Below are positions 16,874 through 26,894 of a stretch of 64,000 nucleotides of DNA, in pieces. The position numbers and the translations under genes were made by a program. The DNA lies in assembly GCF_014268755.2 (NCBI RefSeq), contig NZ_CP077093.1, positions 1,538,001 to 1,602,000 of the forward strand, given 5' to 3'. The notes under the pieces were generated by a model. The model searched no databases. It saw only the letters and a list, made by a program, of their open reading frames with translations, and was not told the DNA's origin. The DNA is from Pseudomonas vanderleydeniana. Its GTDB lineage: Bacteria; Pseudomonadota; Gammaproteobacteria; Pseudomonadales; Pseudomonadaceae. Position 1 is the first letter of the stretch, and every line of letters begins with the position of its first letter.

Positions 16874-19576
16874 CTAGATGCTCAGGCGGGTCAGCTCGAT
16901 GGTCGCTTCGGAGTTGACGCTCAATTGCTCGACGATGGCGTCCTGCAGGCGACTGCACAACTGCGGGTCGGACAGTGGCTGGTTCTGTGCGTCGGTAATG
17001 AAGAACACGTCTTCCACCCGCTCGCCCAGGGTGGCGATCTTCGCGTTCTGCAGCGACAGGTCGAACTCCAGGAAAATCTTTCCAACCCGTGCCAGCAGGC
17101 CGGGGCGGTCCGGGGCGCTCAGTTCGAGCACGGTCACCGGGCGCTGGGCATCGTTGTGGATGGTCACCTGCGGGGCAAAGGCGAAGTGCTTGAGCTGGCG
17201 TGGCACCCGGCGCTGGATGATGGTCGGGTAGTCGTCCGGATTGCGCAGGGCTTCGGCCAGGCCCTCGCGGATCTGCTTGACCCGCTTGGGGTTGTCGCCG
17301 ATGGAGCCGCCGTCGGTGTCCAGCACGATATAGGTGTCGAGGGTGAACTGGCTGCTCGAGGTAATGATCCGCGCGTCATGGATGTTCAGGTTGAGCTGGT
17401 CCATCGCGGCCACGGTCACGGCGAAGAAGTCGTGCTGGTCCGGGGCGTAGATGAAGATCTGCGTGCCGCCCTCGAACTCGCGCTGGGTGGTTTCCTTGAT
17501 CAGCACCAGCGGGCCGCCGTCGGCCGGCTGCTGGAGGATCGCATCGCTGTGCCAGGCGACATCGGCGGCGGTATGGCGCAGGAAGTAGTCGTCGCCCAGT
17601 TGGGCCCAGAGCTGCTCGACATCGTCCGGGTCGGTGCCGGTACGGACCAGGATATCCAGGGCCGCGCTCTGCGTCTGGCGGATCTGTTCCTCGCGGTCCA
17701 CCGGATTCTCCAGGCCGCGGCGCAGCGCGCGCTTGGTTTCGGTGTAGAGCTGGCGCAGCAGGCTGGCGCGCCAGGAGTTCCACAGCGTCGGGTTGGTCGC
17801 GTTGATGTCGGCCACGGTGAGGACGTAGAGATAGTCCAGGTACACGTTGTCGCCGACGATCTGCGCGAAATCGTGGATCACCTGCGGATCGGACAGGTCC
17901 TTGCGTTGCGCCGTGGTCGACATCACCAGGTGGTTCTGCACCAGCCAGACGATCAGGCGGCTGTCCCAGGCCGGTAGCTGGTGGCGCTTGCAGAAGGCCT
18001 CGGCGTCGACCGCACCGAGTTCCGAGTGGTCGCCATGGCGGCCCTTGCCGATGTCGTGGTAGAGCCCGGCCATGTAGATCAGCTCGGGCTTGGGCAGCTT
18101 GGCCATGAGCTTGGCGGCCAGCGGGAATTTCTCGGAAACCTGTGTGTACTGCAGCTTGCGCAGGTGCTTGATCAGGTTGAGCGTGTGCGCGTCGACGGTA
18201 TAGATGTGGAACAGGTCGTGCTGCATCTGCCCGACGATGTCACCGAACTCCGGCAGGTAGCGCCCGAGGATGCCGTAGCGGTTCATCCGGCGCAGGTTAC
18301 GGTGGATGCCGATCTTGCACTTGAACAGTTCGATGAACAGGCTGGTGTTGCGGATATCGTTGCGGAAGTCGTCGTCGATCAGGTGGCGATGTTCGCGCAG
18401 CAGGCGGATGGTGTCGGCGCGCACGCCCTTGATTTCCGGCTGCTGGGCCATCAGCACGAAGATTTCCAGCATGGCGAACGGGGTGCGGCGGAACACGTTC
18501 GGGTTGCTCGCCTCGATGTAGCCATCATGCAACTGGAAGCGCGAGTTCAGCGGTTGCGGCGGCGCTTCGTCTTCCGGTGCGAGGATGACTTCGGCGAAGT
18601 GCTGGATGATCAGTTCGCTGAGCTGGGCAATGCTCATGACCACCCGGTAGTACTGTTGCATGAAGTTCTCGACGGCCTGCTTGGCGTCGTCGCCCTGGAA
18701 CCCCAGGAGTCCGGCGATGCTGCGCTGGTGGTCGAACAGCAGGCGGTCCTCGGCGCGGCCCGCGAGCATGTGCAACGCATAGCGGACCTTCCAGAGAAAC
18801 TCCTGGGAAGAGGCCAGCAGGGCGTTCTCGCTTTCCACCAGGAAGCCTTCGCCGGCCAGTGCCCGCAGGTTCAGGGTGCCGTACTGGCGGCGGGCGACCC
18901 AGAGAATCGTCTGGATGTCGCGCAAGCCACCGGGGGAACCCTTGACGTTGGGTTCCAGGTTGTATTCGGTGTCGTTGTACTTGTGGTGGCGCGCCTTCTG
19001 TTCGGCGTGCTTGGCCAGGAAGAAGTCCTTGCTCGGCCACATGTGGGCGGTGCTGGTGACGTCCAGCATGCGCTCGCGCAGGTGCTCGGGGCCGGCGATG
19101 GTGCGGCTTTCCATCAGGTTGGTGATGACGGTCAGGTCGGCTCGCGCTTCATCGGCACATTCCTGCACCGAGCGAACGCTCTGCCCGACTTCCAGGCCGA
19201 TGTCCCACAGCAGGGTCAGGAAGCGTTCGATGGAATCGCGAAAGATCTCGTGATCGGCGCTGTCGAGCAGGATCAGCAGGTCGATGTCCGAGTAGGGATG
19301 CAGTTCGCCGCGACCGTAGCCGCCGACTGCCACCAGGGCGATGTCGGCGTCTTCGCTCCAGGCGAACTGGTCCCAGGCCTGTTGCAGGATGTTGTCGACG
19401 AACCAGGCGCGATCCTCGATCAGTCGACGGATGTCGCGCCCGCTGCGAAAGCGTTCGTCGAGAACCTCGTGGGCCCGACGGATGACTTTCTTGAATGCCG
19501 CTATGGGGCTGGCCTTGAGTGCCAGTTCCGCCTGGAACTGACCACGGTCGAAGAGTTCGGGGTCCACCTGCGGCAT
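16874..19576 (-). CDS. glnD: Bifunctional PII uridylyltransferase/uridylyl-removing enzyme GlnD
   Basis: Nitrogen sensor that uridylylates PII proteins when glutamine is low and removes UMP when it is high. The 900-residue protein carries the nucleotidyltransferase motif [17 protein letters not shown] near residues 85-103, an HD domain with [15 protein letters not shown] near residue 510, and two ACT domains at the C-terminus ([19 protein letters not shown] and [18 protein letters not shown]) that bind glutamine. An AAGGAAA ribosome site precedes the ATG. It lies 21 bp below the map stop, so map-glnD probably share a transcript. Confidence 0.97.
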   Translation of the reverse strand: MPQVDPELFDRGQFQAELALKASPIAAFKKVIRRAHEVLDERFRSGRDIRRLIEDRAWFVDNILQQAWDQFAWSEDADIALVAVGGYGRGELHPYSDIDLLILLDSADHEIFRDSIERFLTLLWDIGLEVGQSVRSVQECADEARADLTVITNLMESRTIAGPEHLRERMLDVTSTAHMWPSKDFFLAKHAEQKARHHKYNDTEYNLEPNVKGSPGGLRDIQTILWVARRQYGTLNLRALAGEGFLVESENALLASSQEFLWKVRYALHMLAGRAEDRLLFDHQRSIAGLLGFQGDDAKQAVENFMQQYYRVVMSIAQLSELIIQHFAEVILAPEDEAPPQPLNSRFQLHDGYIEASNPNVFRRTPFAMLEIFVLMAQQPEIKGVRADTIRLLREHRHLIDDDFRNDIRNTSLFIELFKCKIGIHRNLRRMNRYGILGRYLPEFGDIVGQMQHDLFHIYTVDAHTLNLIKHLRKLQYTQVSEKFPLAAKLMAKLPKPELIYMAGLYHDIGKGRHGDHSELGAVDAEAFCKRHQLPAWDSRLIVWLVQNHLVMSTTAQRKDLSDPQVIHDFAQIVGDNVYLDYLYVLTVADINATNPTLWNSWRASLLRQLYTETKRALRRGLENPVDREEQIRQTQSAALDILVRTGTDPDDVEQLWAQLGDDYFLRHTAADVAWHSDAILQQPADGGPLVLIKETTQREFEGGTQIFIYAPDQHDFFAVTVAAMDQLNLNIHDARIITSSSQFTLDTYIVLDTDGGSIGDNPKRVKQIREGLAEALRNPDDYPTIIQRRVPRQLKHFAFAPQVTIHNDAQRPVTVLELSAPDRPGLLARVGKIFLEFDLSLQNAKIATLGERVEDVFFITDAQNQPLSDPQLCSRLQDAIVEQLSVNSEATIELTRLSI

Positions 19577-19597
19577 CGTTCGGATTTCCTTTATGGG

Positions 19598-20380
19598 TCA
19601 GGCGGAGGTGCGCGGGATGGTGTCGTCGCTGCGCAGGGTGAAGATCTCATAGCCGGTTTCGGTGACCAGCAGGGTGTGTTCCCACTGGGCCGAGAGCTTG
19701 CGGTCCTTGGTGATCGCGGTCCAGCCGTCGCCCAGCACCTTGGTGTCGGCCTTGCCCTGGTTGATCATCGGCTCGATGGTGAAGGTCATGCCGGCCTTGA
19801 GTTCCATGCCGGTGCCGGCGCGGCCGTAGTGCAGGATCTGCGGCTCCTCGTGGAACACCTTGCCGATGCCGTGGCCACAGAACTCGCGAACCACCGAGAA
19901 GCCGTTCTTTTCCGCATGCTTCTGGATGATTTCGCCGATGTCGCCGAGGCGGCAGCCGGGCTTGACGATCTCGATCGCCTTGTACATGCACTCCTGGGTC
20001 ACCTGGGACAGGCGTTCGGCCCAGACCGGTACGGTACCGACGTGGAACATCTTGCTGGTATCGCCGTGGTAGCCATCCTTGATCACCGTCACGTCGATGT
20101 TCAGAGTGTCGCCATCCTTGAGTGGCTTGTCGCCCGGGATGCCGTGGCAGACCACGTGGTTGATCGAGGTGCAGATCGACTTGGGGAAGCCTTTATAGTT
20201 GAGCGGGGCGGGGATGGCCTGCTGCACGTTGACGATATAGTCGTGGCAGATGCGGTCCAGCTCCTCGGTCGTGACGCCGGGCTTGACGTGCTCACCGATC
20301 ATTTCCAGTACATCGGCGGCCAGTTTCCCGGCGATACGCATTTTTGCGATGTCCTCGGGAGTCTTGAGGGTGACGGTCAT
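19598..20380 (-). CDS. map: Type I methionine aminopeptidase Map
   Basis: Removes the initiator Met from new proteins. It has 260 residues, normal for bacterial type I enzymes. All metal ligands are present: D96, D107, H170, E203 and E234, with substrate-contact H79 in NHVVCHGIPG. It is divergent from rpsB, an arrangement widely kept in proteobacteria. A possible -10 box (TAGAAT on the minus strand, 20482-20487) lies about 100 bp upstream without a clear -35. Confidence 0.97.
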   Translation of the reverse strand: MTVTLKTPEDIAKMRIAGKLAADVLEMIGEHVKPGVTTEELDRICHDYIVNVQQAIPAPLNYKGFPKSICTSINHVVCHGIPGDKPLKDGDTLNIDVTVIKDGYHGDTSKMFHVGTVPVWAERLSQVTQECMYKAIEIVKPGCRLGDIGEIIQKHAEKNGFSVVREFCGHGIGKVFHEEPQILHYGRAGTGMELKAGMTFTIEPMINQGKADTKVLGDGWTAITKDRKLSAQWEHTLLVTETGYEIFTLRSDDTIPRTSA

Positions 20381-20627
20381 ACGGGCTCTCTATGCGCTCA
20401 GGCGCAGGTAAACACGGAAAAAGGGCGACGGCGGCAACATCCGCTTACGGAGTGCTGCATTCCGGAACCCTGAAAAATGCGATTCTAACAGACGGACGGA
20501 GCAAATCATGACGTCCGGGCATCGCTTCTCTCTATTAGCATGGGGCATTCTGGCGCGAATCCAAGGGCTGCGCAAAAGCTACTGGCGGGATATGCGATTC
20601 CGGGTTCCGTTTTCAGTGCTCTTGTGG

Positions 20628-20633
20628 TATAAA
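20628..20633 (+). promoter_or_regulatory. -10 box of the rpsB-tsf promoter
   Basis: TATAAA (20628-20633) with TTCCGT (20605-20610) 17 bp upstream as a weak -35. The position leaves a leader of about 135 nt before the rpsB ATG. Confidence 0.5.
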
Positions 20634-20639
20634 ATGCGC

Positions 20640-20775
20640 CGCTTTCCGGGGATAGCCCCGAAAAGCCTAAATCCACACACGTGTCGACACGATGACCTGG
20701 GTGCCTTCGGCTTCATGCCGATCGGTTGGTCATTGGGATACGTGGAGGCCAAACCCGACTTATCAAGGAACTATC
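20640..20775 (+). promoter_or_regulatory. rpsB leader, likely S2 autoregulatory RNA
   Basis: The 395-bp map-rpsB gap holds, next to rpsB, a structured leader. A first hairpin is CGGGGATAGCCCCG (20647-20660). Next come CACGTGTCGACACGATG, a G/C-rich segment GGGTGCCTTCGGCTTCATGC, and the ribosome site AAGGAA 7 nt before the ATG. Gammaproteobacterial rpsB leaders are known to bind S2 and repress rpsB-tsf. I assign this by position and general layout; a covariance-model match was not run. The map-proximal part (20381-20600) shows only the possible map -10 box. Confidence 0.55.
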
Positions 20776-21510
20776 ATGTCCCAAGTCAACATGCGCGATA
20801 TGCTGAAGGCCGGTGTGCACTTCGGTCACCAAACCCGTTACTGGAATCCGAAAATGGGCAAGTACATTTTCGGCGCGCGCAACAAGATCCACATCATCAA
20901 CCTTGAAAAAACCCTGCCTATGTTCAACGACGCTCTGGCGTTCGTAGAGCGCCTGGCTCAGGGCAAAAACAAGATTCTGTTCGTCGGCACCAAGCGTTCC
21001 GCTGGCAAGATCGTTGCTGAAGAAGCAGTACGTTGCGGTTCGCCGTACGTCGATCACCGCTGGTTGGGCGGCATGCTGACCAACTTCAAGACCATCCGTG
21101 CTTCCATCAAGCGTCTGCGTGACCTCGAAGTGCAAGCCGAAGACGGTACCTTCGCCAAGCTGACCAAGAAAGAGGCGCTGATGCGCACTCGCGATCTGGA
21201 AAAACTGGATCGTTCCCTGGGCGGTATCAAGGACATGGGCGGCCTGCCTGACGCACTGTTCGTCATCGACGTTGATCACGAGCGCATCGCGATCACCGAA
21301 GCCAACAAGCTGGGCATCCCGGTCATCGGCGTAGTCGATACCAACAGCAGCCCTGAAGGCGTTGACTACATCATCCCAGGCAACGATGACGCCATCCGCG
21401 CCATCCAGCTGTACATGGGTTCGATGGCTGACGCCGTTATCCGTGGCCGCAACAACGTTGCTGGCGGCACTGAAGTCTTCGTTGAAGAAACTCAGGCTGC
21501 AGCTGAGTAA
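20776..21510 (+). CDS. rpsB: 30S ribosomal protein S2
   Basis: Small-subunit protein required for late 30S assembly and S1 binding. It has 244 residues. It begins [20 protein letters not shown] and holds the S2 signatures [20 protein letters not shown] and the C-terminal [13 protein letters not shown]. The ATG at 20776 has AAGGAA upstream; the frame is open further 5' through the leader but that part is non-coding. It is followed by a hairpin and then tsf. Confidence 0.98.
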   Translation: MSQVNMRDMLKAGVHFGHQTRYWNPKMGKYIFGARNKIHIINLEKTLPMFNDALAFVERLAQGKNKILFVGTKRSAGKIVAEEAVRCGSPYVDHRWLGGMLTNFKTIRASIKRLRDLEVQAEDGTFAKLTKKEALMRTRDLEKLDRSLGGIKDMGGLPDALFVIDVDHERIAITEANKLGIPVIGVVDTNSSPEGVDYIIPGNDDAIRAIQLYMGSMADAVIRGRNNVAGGTEVFVEETQAAAE

Positions 21511-21538
21511 TTGACGCCCTGGCGTTGACTCAGTAAGC

Positions 21539-21563
21539 AAAAAGGGGGCTTGGCCCCCTTTTT
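21539..21563 (+). terminator. Intrinsic terminator or attenuator between rpsB and tsf
   Basis: AAAAAGGGGGC, loop TTG, GCCCCCTTTTT: a GC stem with a T-run, 28 bp past the rpsB stop. It should reduce transcription into tsf or act as an RNA-processing site; a tsf ribosome site follows 130 bp later. Confidence 0.85.
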
Positions 21564-21702
21564 GCCACCTCGAAAACCGTTTGTTGGATGCGCCGCTACA
21601 GCGTCTGTAATGTGCAGCTGCTAACAAGGGTGATTCGGGAAGAATTGAACGCCCGTTCGATCGGGTGGAATGGTTGAAAACCTATCCAAGAGGAATTTTG
21701 AA

Positions 21703-22566
21703 ATGGCAGCAATTACTGCGGCTCTGGTCAAAGAACTGCGTGAGCGTACTGGCGAAGGCATGATGGATTGCAAGAAGGCCCTGGAAAAGGCCGGCGGCGA
21801 CATCGAAAAAGCCATTGACGACATGCGTGCCTCGGGCGCCATCAAGGCCGCCAAGAAAGCTGGCAACGTCGCTGCTGAAGGCGCTATCGCCGTCAAGACC
21901 GACGGCAAGGCTGCGGTCCTGCTGGAAGTGAACTCGCAGACCGACTTCCTGGCCCTGCAGGACGACTTCAAGAACTTCGTCAGCGAAAGCCTGGAAGAAG
22001 CCTTTGCCCAGAAGCTGACCGACGCTGCTCCGCTGATCGCCTCGCGTGAAGCTGCTCGTGAAGCGCTGGTTGCCAAGTGCGGCGAAAACGTCAACATCCG
22101 TCGCCTGGTGCGTGTCGAGGGTGACGTTGTCGGCGCCTACCTGCACGGTAACAAGATCGGTGCAACCGTCGTTCTGAAAGGCGGCGACGTCGAGCTGGCC
22201 AAGAACATCGCCATGCACGTTGCAGCTTCGAACCCAGAGTTCCTGCTGCCGTCGGAAGTATCGGCCGAAGCCATCGAGCGCGAGAAGGGCGTCTTCCTGC
22301 AACTGAACGCCGACAAGATCGCTGGCAAGCCAGAAAACATCGTCGAGAACATGATCAAGGGTCGTATCTCGAAGTTCCTGGCCGAAGCCTCGCTGGTTGA
22401 GCAGGCTTTCGTCATGAACCCGGAAGTCAAGGTTGGCGAACTGGCCAAGAAAGCCGGCGCTGAAATCGTTTCCTTCACCTACTTCAAGGTTGGCGAAGGC
22501 ATCGAGAAGCCGGTTGACAACTTCGCTGAAGAAGTTGCTGCCCAGGTAGCTGCCGCCAAGCAGTAA
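21703..22566 (+). CDS. tsf: Translation elongation factor Ts
   Basis: Guanine-nucleotide exchange factor for EF-Tu. It has 287 residues. Visible features are the N-terminal UBA-like domain with KELRERTGEGMMDCKKALEK, the EF-Tu contact block VNSQTDFLA, and the C-terminal VGEGIEK segment. AAGAGGAA precedes the ATG at 21703; an open frame upstream to 21670 is not coding. It is expressed with rpsB or from read-through of the hairpin between them, and a terminator follows. Confidence 0.98.
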   Translation: MAAITAALVKELRERTGEGMMDCKKALEKAGGDIEKAIDDMRASGAIKAAKKAGNVAAEGAIAVKTDGKAAVLLEVNSQTDFLALQDDFKNFVSESLEEAFAQKLTDAAPLIASREAAREALVAKCGENVNIRRLVRVEGDVVGAYLHGNKIGATVVLKGGDVELAKNIAMHVAASNPEFLLPSEVSAEAIEREKGVFLQLNADKIAGKPENIVENMIKGRISKFLAEASLVEQAFVMNPEVKVGELAKKAGAEIVSFTYFKVGEGIEKPVDNFAEEVAAQVAAAKQ

Positions 22567-22588
22567 GACAGACCCGTCTGTCGCCCCG

Positions 22589-22622
22589 AAGAGGCTGCCC
22601 GCTCACGCGCGCAGCCTCTTTT
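22589..22622 (+). terminator. Intrinsic terminator after tsf
   Basis: Perfect 10-bp arms AAGAGGCTGC and GCAGCCTCTT around CCGCTCACGCGC, then TTC. It separates rpsB-tsf from the pyrH block. Confidence 0.75.
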
Positions 22623-22683
22623 CAAATGGGAGGAGGGGTTTCTCTTTCTCTCGTCGGAACCGGCTTACAAAGCTGTGTTCTGA

Positions 22684-22702
22684 TGGCGCTGTAGCAGCGC
22701 CA
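22684..22702 (+). other. Perfect hairpin in the pyrH leader
   Basis: TGGCGCTG-TAG-CAGCGCCA, 69 bp before the pyrH start, with no T-run. It lies in the 204-bp tsf-pyrH gap, which probably also holds the pyrH promoter. A role in pyrH control is only a guess. Confidence 0.4.
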
Positions 22703-22770
22703 AGCTAGAGTTAGCGCAGGCTGCAAAACAGCTCGCAAGATTTTTTATAACGCCGCAGGAGAGATTCGCA

Positions 22771-23514
22771 ATGGCTCAGCAGGGCAGTGGTTATCAAGCT
22801 CGCTATAAACGCATTCTACTCAAGCTTAGCGGCGAGGCCCTGATGGGCTCGGAAGAGTTCGGGATCGATCCGAAGGTCCTGGATCGCATGGCGCTGGAAG
22901 TCGGTCAACTGGTCGGAATCGGTGTGCAGGTCGGCCTGGTGATCGGCGGCGGCAACCTGTTCCGCGGTTCCGCACTGAGTGCTGCCGGCATGGATCGGGT
23001 GACCGGCGACCACATGGGCATGCTCGCGACCGTGATGAACGCATTGGCGATGCGCGATGCGCTGGAACGTGCGAATATCTCGGCCATCGTGATGTCGGCC
23101 ATTTCCATGGTCGGTGTGACCGATCACTACGATCGCCGCAAGGCCATGCGTCACCTCAATTCCAAGGAAGTGGTGATTTTCGCGGCGGGTACCGGTAATC
23201 CGTTCTTTACCACGGATTCGGCAGCCTGCCTGCGTGCGATCGAAATCGATGCCGACGTGGTGCTCAAGGCAACCAAGGTCGATGGCGTCTATACCGCAGA
23301 TCCGTTCAAGGACCCGCATGCCGAGAAGTTCGATCATCTGACCTATGACGAGGTGCTGGATCGCAAGCTGGGTGTCATGGATCTGACCGCTATCTGCCTG
23401 TGCCGCGATCACAAGATGCCGTTGCGCGTATTTAACATGAACAAGCCTGGCGCCCTGCTGAACATCGTACATGGCGGCGCTGAAGGAACCCTGGTCGAGG
23501 AAGGCGTACAATGA
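22771..23514 (+). CDS. pyrH: Uridylate kinase PyrH
   Basis: Hexameric UMP kinase (amino-acid-kinase fold) making UDP from UMP and ATP, controlled by GTP and UTP in related bacteria. It has 247 residues. Motifs are [21 protein letters not shown], the UMP site [13 protein letters not shown] and VYTADP. GCAGGAGAG lies upstream of the ATG. Its stop overlaps the frr start by 4 bp (ATGA), the first of many overlaps in this block. Confidence 0.98.
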   Translation: MAQQGSGYQARYKRILLKLSGEALMGSEEFGIDPKVLDRMALEVGQLVGIGVQVGLVIGGGNLFRGSALSAAGMDRVTGDHMGMLATVMNALAMRDALERANISAIVMSAISMVGVTDHYDRRKAMRHLNSKEVVIFAAGTGNPFFTTDSAACLRAIEIDADVVLKATKVDGVYTADPFKDPHAEKFDHLTYDEVLDRKLGVMDLTAICLCRDHKMPLRVFNMNKPGALLNIVHGGAEGTLVEEGVQ

Positions 23515-24068
23515 TCAACGAACTCAAGAAAGACGCTCAGGTGCGCATGCAGAAGTCCCTGGAGTCTCTGGCCCACGCATTTGGCCAGATTCGCACCGGC
23601 AAGGCTCACCCGAGCATCCTGGGCAGCGTGATGGTGCCTTACTACGGTGCCGACACCCCGCTGACCGGTGTGGCCAACGTCACCGTGAAGGACAACCAGA
23701 CCCTGCAGGTCGTGCCGTTCGAGCGCAACATGCTGGGTGCCATCGACAAGGCCATCGGTAGTGCCGGCCTGAACCTCAACCCGACCAACCTGGGCGAGTT
23801 GTTGCTGATCAAGATGGCTCCGCTGACCGAGGAAACCCGCAAGGGCTTCACCAAGCAGGCGCGCGCCGCAGCCGAAGATGCGCGGGTTGCCGTACGCAAC
23901 ATTCGCCGTGACGTCCTGGGTGATCTGAAGAAACTGGCCAAGGACAAGGAAATCAGCGAAGACGAAGAGCGCCGCGCCGGTGCTGAAATCGACAAGCTGA
24001 TCAAGGAATTCGAAGCCCAGATCGCCAAGGCTACCGAAGAAAAAGAAAAGGACCTGATGGCCGTATAA
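23511..24068 (+). CDS. frr: Ribosome recycling factor
   Basis: Splits post-termination ribosomes together with EF-G. It has 185 residues, the normal length. It begins [20 protein letters not shown]; the conserved block [11 protein letters not shown] and the C-terminal helical hairpin region ([20 protein letters not shown]) are present. Start overlaps pyrH by 4 bp, so translation is probably coupled. Confidence 0.98.
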   Translation: MINELKKDAQVRMQKSLESLAHAFGQIRTGKAHPSILGSVMVPYYGADTPLTGVANVTVKDNQTLQVVPFERNMLGAIDKAIGSAGLNLNPTNLGELLLIKMAPLTEETRKGFTKQARAAAEDARVAVRNIRRDVLGDLKKLAKDKEISEDEERRAGAEIDKLIKEFEAQIAKATEEKEKDLMAV

Positions 24069-24085
24069 GGGTCAGGACACCTTCA

Positions 24086-24841
24086 ATGGAAAAGACCAAG
24101 CAGGCTGTGCCATCCTCGGTGCCGCGCCACGTCGCGATCATCATGGATGGCAACAATCGCTGGGCCAAGAAGCGTTTCTTGCCTGGCGTCGCCGGCCACA
24201 AGGCCGGTGTCGATGCGGTGCGGGCGGTGATCGAAGTGTGTGCCGAGGCGGGGGTCGAGGTACTGACCCTGTTCGCCTTCTCCAGCGAGAACTGGCAGCG
24301 CCCCGCCGACGAAGTCAGCGCCTTGATGGACCTGTTCTTCAAGGCCTTGCGGCGTGAGGCCAAGCGCCTCAACGACAACAACATCAGCCTGCGGATCATC
24401 GGTGACCGCTCGCGCTTCCATCCTGAACTCCAGGCGGCGATGCGCGAGGCGGAAGCTGCGACGGCGGGCAGCAATCGCTTCATTCTGCAGATCGCCGCCA
24501 ACTACGGTGGGCAGTGGGATATCGCCCAGGCGGCCCAGCGTCTGGCTCGTGAAGTGCAAGCCGGACATCTGCGTCCCGATGACATCACGCCGGACCTGCT
24601 GCAGACGTGCCTGGCCACTGGCGACCTGCCGTTGCCGGACCTGTGCATTCGCACCGGTGGCGAGCATCGGATCAGCAACTTCCTGCTGTGGCAGCTGGCG
24701 TATGCCGAGCTGTATTTCTCCGACCTGTTCTGGCCGGACTTCAAACACGATGCCATGCGCAATGCGCTGGCTGATTTCGCTTCCCGCCAGCGTCGCTTTG
24801 GTAAAACGAGCGAGCAGGTCGAAGCTGGGGCCCGGGTTTAA
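24086..24841 (+). CDS. uppS: Undecaprenyl diphosphate synthase UppS
   Basis: cis-Prenyltransferase making C55 undecaprenyl diphosphate, the lipid carrier for peptidoglycan and O-antigen. It has 251 residues. The catalytic Asp is D21 in AIIMDGNNRWAKKR. Further motifs are TLFAFSSENWQRP, CIRTGGEHRISNFLLWQ and the ELYFSDLFWPDF block. The final base of its stop is the first base of the cdsA start. Confidence 0.97.
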   Translation: MEKTKQAVPSSVPRHVAIIMDGNNRWAKKRFLPGVAGHKAGVDAVRAVIEVCAEAGVEVLTLFAFSSENWQRPADEVSALMDLFFKALRREAKRLNDNNISLRIIGDRSRFHPELQAAMREAEAATAGSNRFILQIAANYGGQWDIAQAAQRLAREVQAGHLRPDDITPDLLQTCLATGDLPLPDLCIRTGGEHRISNFLLWQLAYAELYFSDLFWPDFKHDAMRNALADFASRQRRFGKTSEQVEAGARV

Positions 24842-25653
24842 TGCTCAAGCAACGCATCATCACGGCACTTATCCTCCTGCCGATCGCCCTGTGCGGTTTC
24901 TTCCTGCTCTCGGGCTCCGGGTTTGCGCTGTTCATCGGCGTGGTCGTGACCCTCGGGGCCTGGGAGTGGGCGCGCTTGGCCGGTTTCGACGCGCAGCCGG
25001 CCCGGGTGGCATATGCCGCGCTGGTCGCGGTGTTGCTGTTCTTCATGTACATCCTGCCGAACCTGGCGCCCTGGGTGCTGGGTGCGTCGGTGTTGTGGTG
25101 GGGTCTGGCGACCTACCTGGTGCTGACTTATCCGCAGTCCAGTGCGCAATGGTCGAGTGCCGCGAGCAAGCTGGTGATCGGCTTCCTGATCCTGCTGCCG
25201 GCCTGGCAAGGGTTGATCGAGATCAAGCAGCACGCCTCGGGCCAGGGTAACCTGCTGATCATGGCGGTGATGATCCTGGTCTGGGGGGCTGACATCGGTG
25301 CCTATTTTTCCGGCAAGGCCTTTGGCAAGCGCAAGCTGGCGCCGGCCGTGAGCCCTGGCAAGAGCTGGGAGGGTGTCTACGGCGGCCTGTTGCTGAGCCT
25401 GGCGATCACCGCGGTGTTCGGCCTGGTTTCCGGCTGGGGTTTCGGGCAGATCCTGGCGAGCCTGATGGGCGCGGCAATCATCGTCTTCGTTTCGGTGATC
25501 GGTGACCTGACCGAAAGCATGTTCAAGCGTCAGTCGGGGATCAAGGACAGCAGCAACCTGCTGCCGGGACATGGTGGCGTGCTTGATCGCATCGACAGCC
25601 TGACGGCTGCGATCCCCATGTTTGCCGTCCTGCTGTGGATTGCCGCATCGTGA
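24841..25653 (+). CDS. cdsA: Phosphatidate cytidylyltransferase CdsA
   Basis: Integral inner-membrane enzyme making CDP-diacylglycerol from phosphatidic acid and CTP. It has 270 residues with about eight hydrophobic segments. The family signature is present at the C-terminus as [20 protein letters not shown] followed by GVLDRIDSL. Start overlaps uppS by one base, and its stop overlaps the GTG start of dxr. Confidence 0.97.
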   Translation: MLKQRIITALILLPIALCGFFLLSGSGFALFIGVVVTLGAWEWARLAGFDAQPARVAYAALVAVLLFFMYILPNLAPWVLGASVLWWGLATYLVLTYPQSSAQWSSAASKLVIGFLILLPAWQGLIEIKQHASGQGNLLIMAVMILVWGADIGAYFSGKAFGKRKLAPAVSPGKSWEGVYGGLLLSLAITAVFGLVSGWGFGQILASLMGAAIIVFVSVIGDLTESMFKRQSGIKDSSNLLPGHGGVLDRIDSLTAAIPMFAVLLWIAAS

Positions 25654-26840
25654 GCCGCCCGGAACAGGTTACCGTGCTGGGGGCGACCGGCTCCATCGGC
25701 TTGAGCACCCTGGATGTGATTGCCCGGCATCCGGAGCGTTACCAGGCATTCGCCCTGAGTGGCTTCACTCGCCTGGCCGAGCTGTTGGCCTTGTGTGTCC
25801 GCCATCGCCCGCGTTTCGCCGTGGTGCCGGACGAGCTCGCCGCTCGCGGCCTGCAGGCGGATCTGCGTGCTGCCGGCCTGTCGACCGAGGTTCTGCTCGG
25901 GGAGGAGGGCCTGTGCCAGGTTGCTTCGCATCCCGAGGTCGATGCCGTGATGGCGGCGATCGTCGGCGCGGCGGGTCTGCGGCCAACCCTGGCGGCGGTC
26001 GAGAAGGGCAAGAAGATCCTGCTGGCAAACAAGGAAGCGCTGGTGATGACCGGCGCGTTGTTCATGCAGGCGGTGCGCAAGAGCGGTTCGGTGCTGCTGC
26101 CGATCGACAGCGAGCACAACGCGATCTTCCAGTGCCTGCCGGGCGATTTTGCCCGCGGTCTCGGTGCGGTAGGGGTTCGGCGGATTCTGCTGACAGCCTC
26201 TGGTGGTCCGTTCCGGCAGACGCCCCTGGCTGAACTGGAGCATGTTACGCCTGAGCAAGCCTGTGCCCATCCCAACTGGTCGATGGGGCGCAAGATTTCG
26301 GTCGACTCGGCCAGCATGATGAACAAGGGCCTGGAGTTGATCGAGGCCTGCTGGTTGTTCGATGCGCGGCCCGACCAGGTCGAGGTGGTGATTCATCCGC
26401 AGAGTGTGATTCACTCCCTGGTTGATTATGTCGATGGTTCGGTACTTGCCCAGCTGGGTAATCCCGACATGCGTACGCCGATTTCCAACGCCCTGGCCTG
26501 GCCGGAGCGTATCGACTCGGGTGTGGCGCCATTGGACCTGTTTGCCGTGGCCCGGCTGGACTTCCAGGCCCCGGATGAGCAGCGTTTCCCCTGCCTGCGC
26601 CTGGCGCGGGCGGCGGCAGAGGCGGGCGGTAGCGCGCCGGCGATGCTCAATGCGGCCAACGAGGTGGCGGTTGCCGCGTTTCTCGAACGGCGCATCCGCT
26701 ACCCCGAGATCGCGAGTATCATCGAGGATGTGTTGAGCCGTGAAGCTGTTGTTGCGGTCGATGAACTCGACGCGGTATTCGCAGCAGATGCCAAGGCACG
26801 GGCATTGACCGAGCAATGGTTGAGTCGTAACGGGCGCTGA
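25650..26840 (+). CDS. dxr: 1-Deoxy-D-xylulose 5-phosphate reductoisomerase Dxr
   Basis: NADPH-dependent enzyme making MEP, the committed step of the MEP isoprenoid pathway. It has 396 residues from a GTG start at 25650 that overlaps the cdsA stop; a second GTG at 25635 would add five residues not usual in the family. Motifs are the NADPH loop [10 protein letters not shown] (11-20), the metal/substrate block [12 protein letters not shown], and [20 protein letters not shown]. Also called ispC. ispD and ispF of the same pathway are further downstream in this window. Confidence 0.97.
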   Translation: MSRPEQVTVLGATGSIGLSTLDVIARHPERYQAFALSGFTRLAELLALCVRHRPRFAVVPDELAARGLQADLRAAGLSTEVLLGEEGLCQVASHPEVDAVMAAIVGAAGLRPTLAAVEKGKKILLANKEALVMTGALFMQAVRKSGSVLLPIDSEHNAIFQCLPGDFARGLGAVGVRRILLTASGGPFRQTPLAELEHVTPEQACAHPNWSMGRKISVDSASMMNKGLELIEACWLFDARPDQVEVVIHPQSVIHSLVDYVDGSVLAQLGNPDMRTPISNALAWPERIDSGVAPLDLFAVARLDFQAPDEQRFPCLRLARAAAEAGGSAPAMLNAANEVAVAAFLERRIRYPEIASIIEDVLSREAVVAVDELDAVFAADAKARALTEQWLSRNGR

Positions 26841-26894
26841 GTCTGGCTGGGCGCTCGTGCGATGCGGCACTTGATAGGATTGCGGAGAAAGTAG

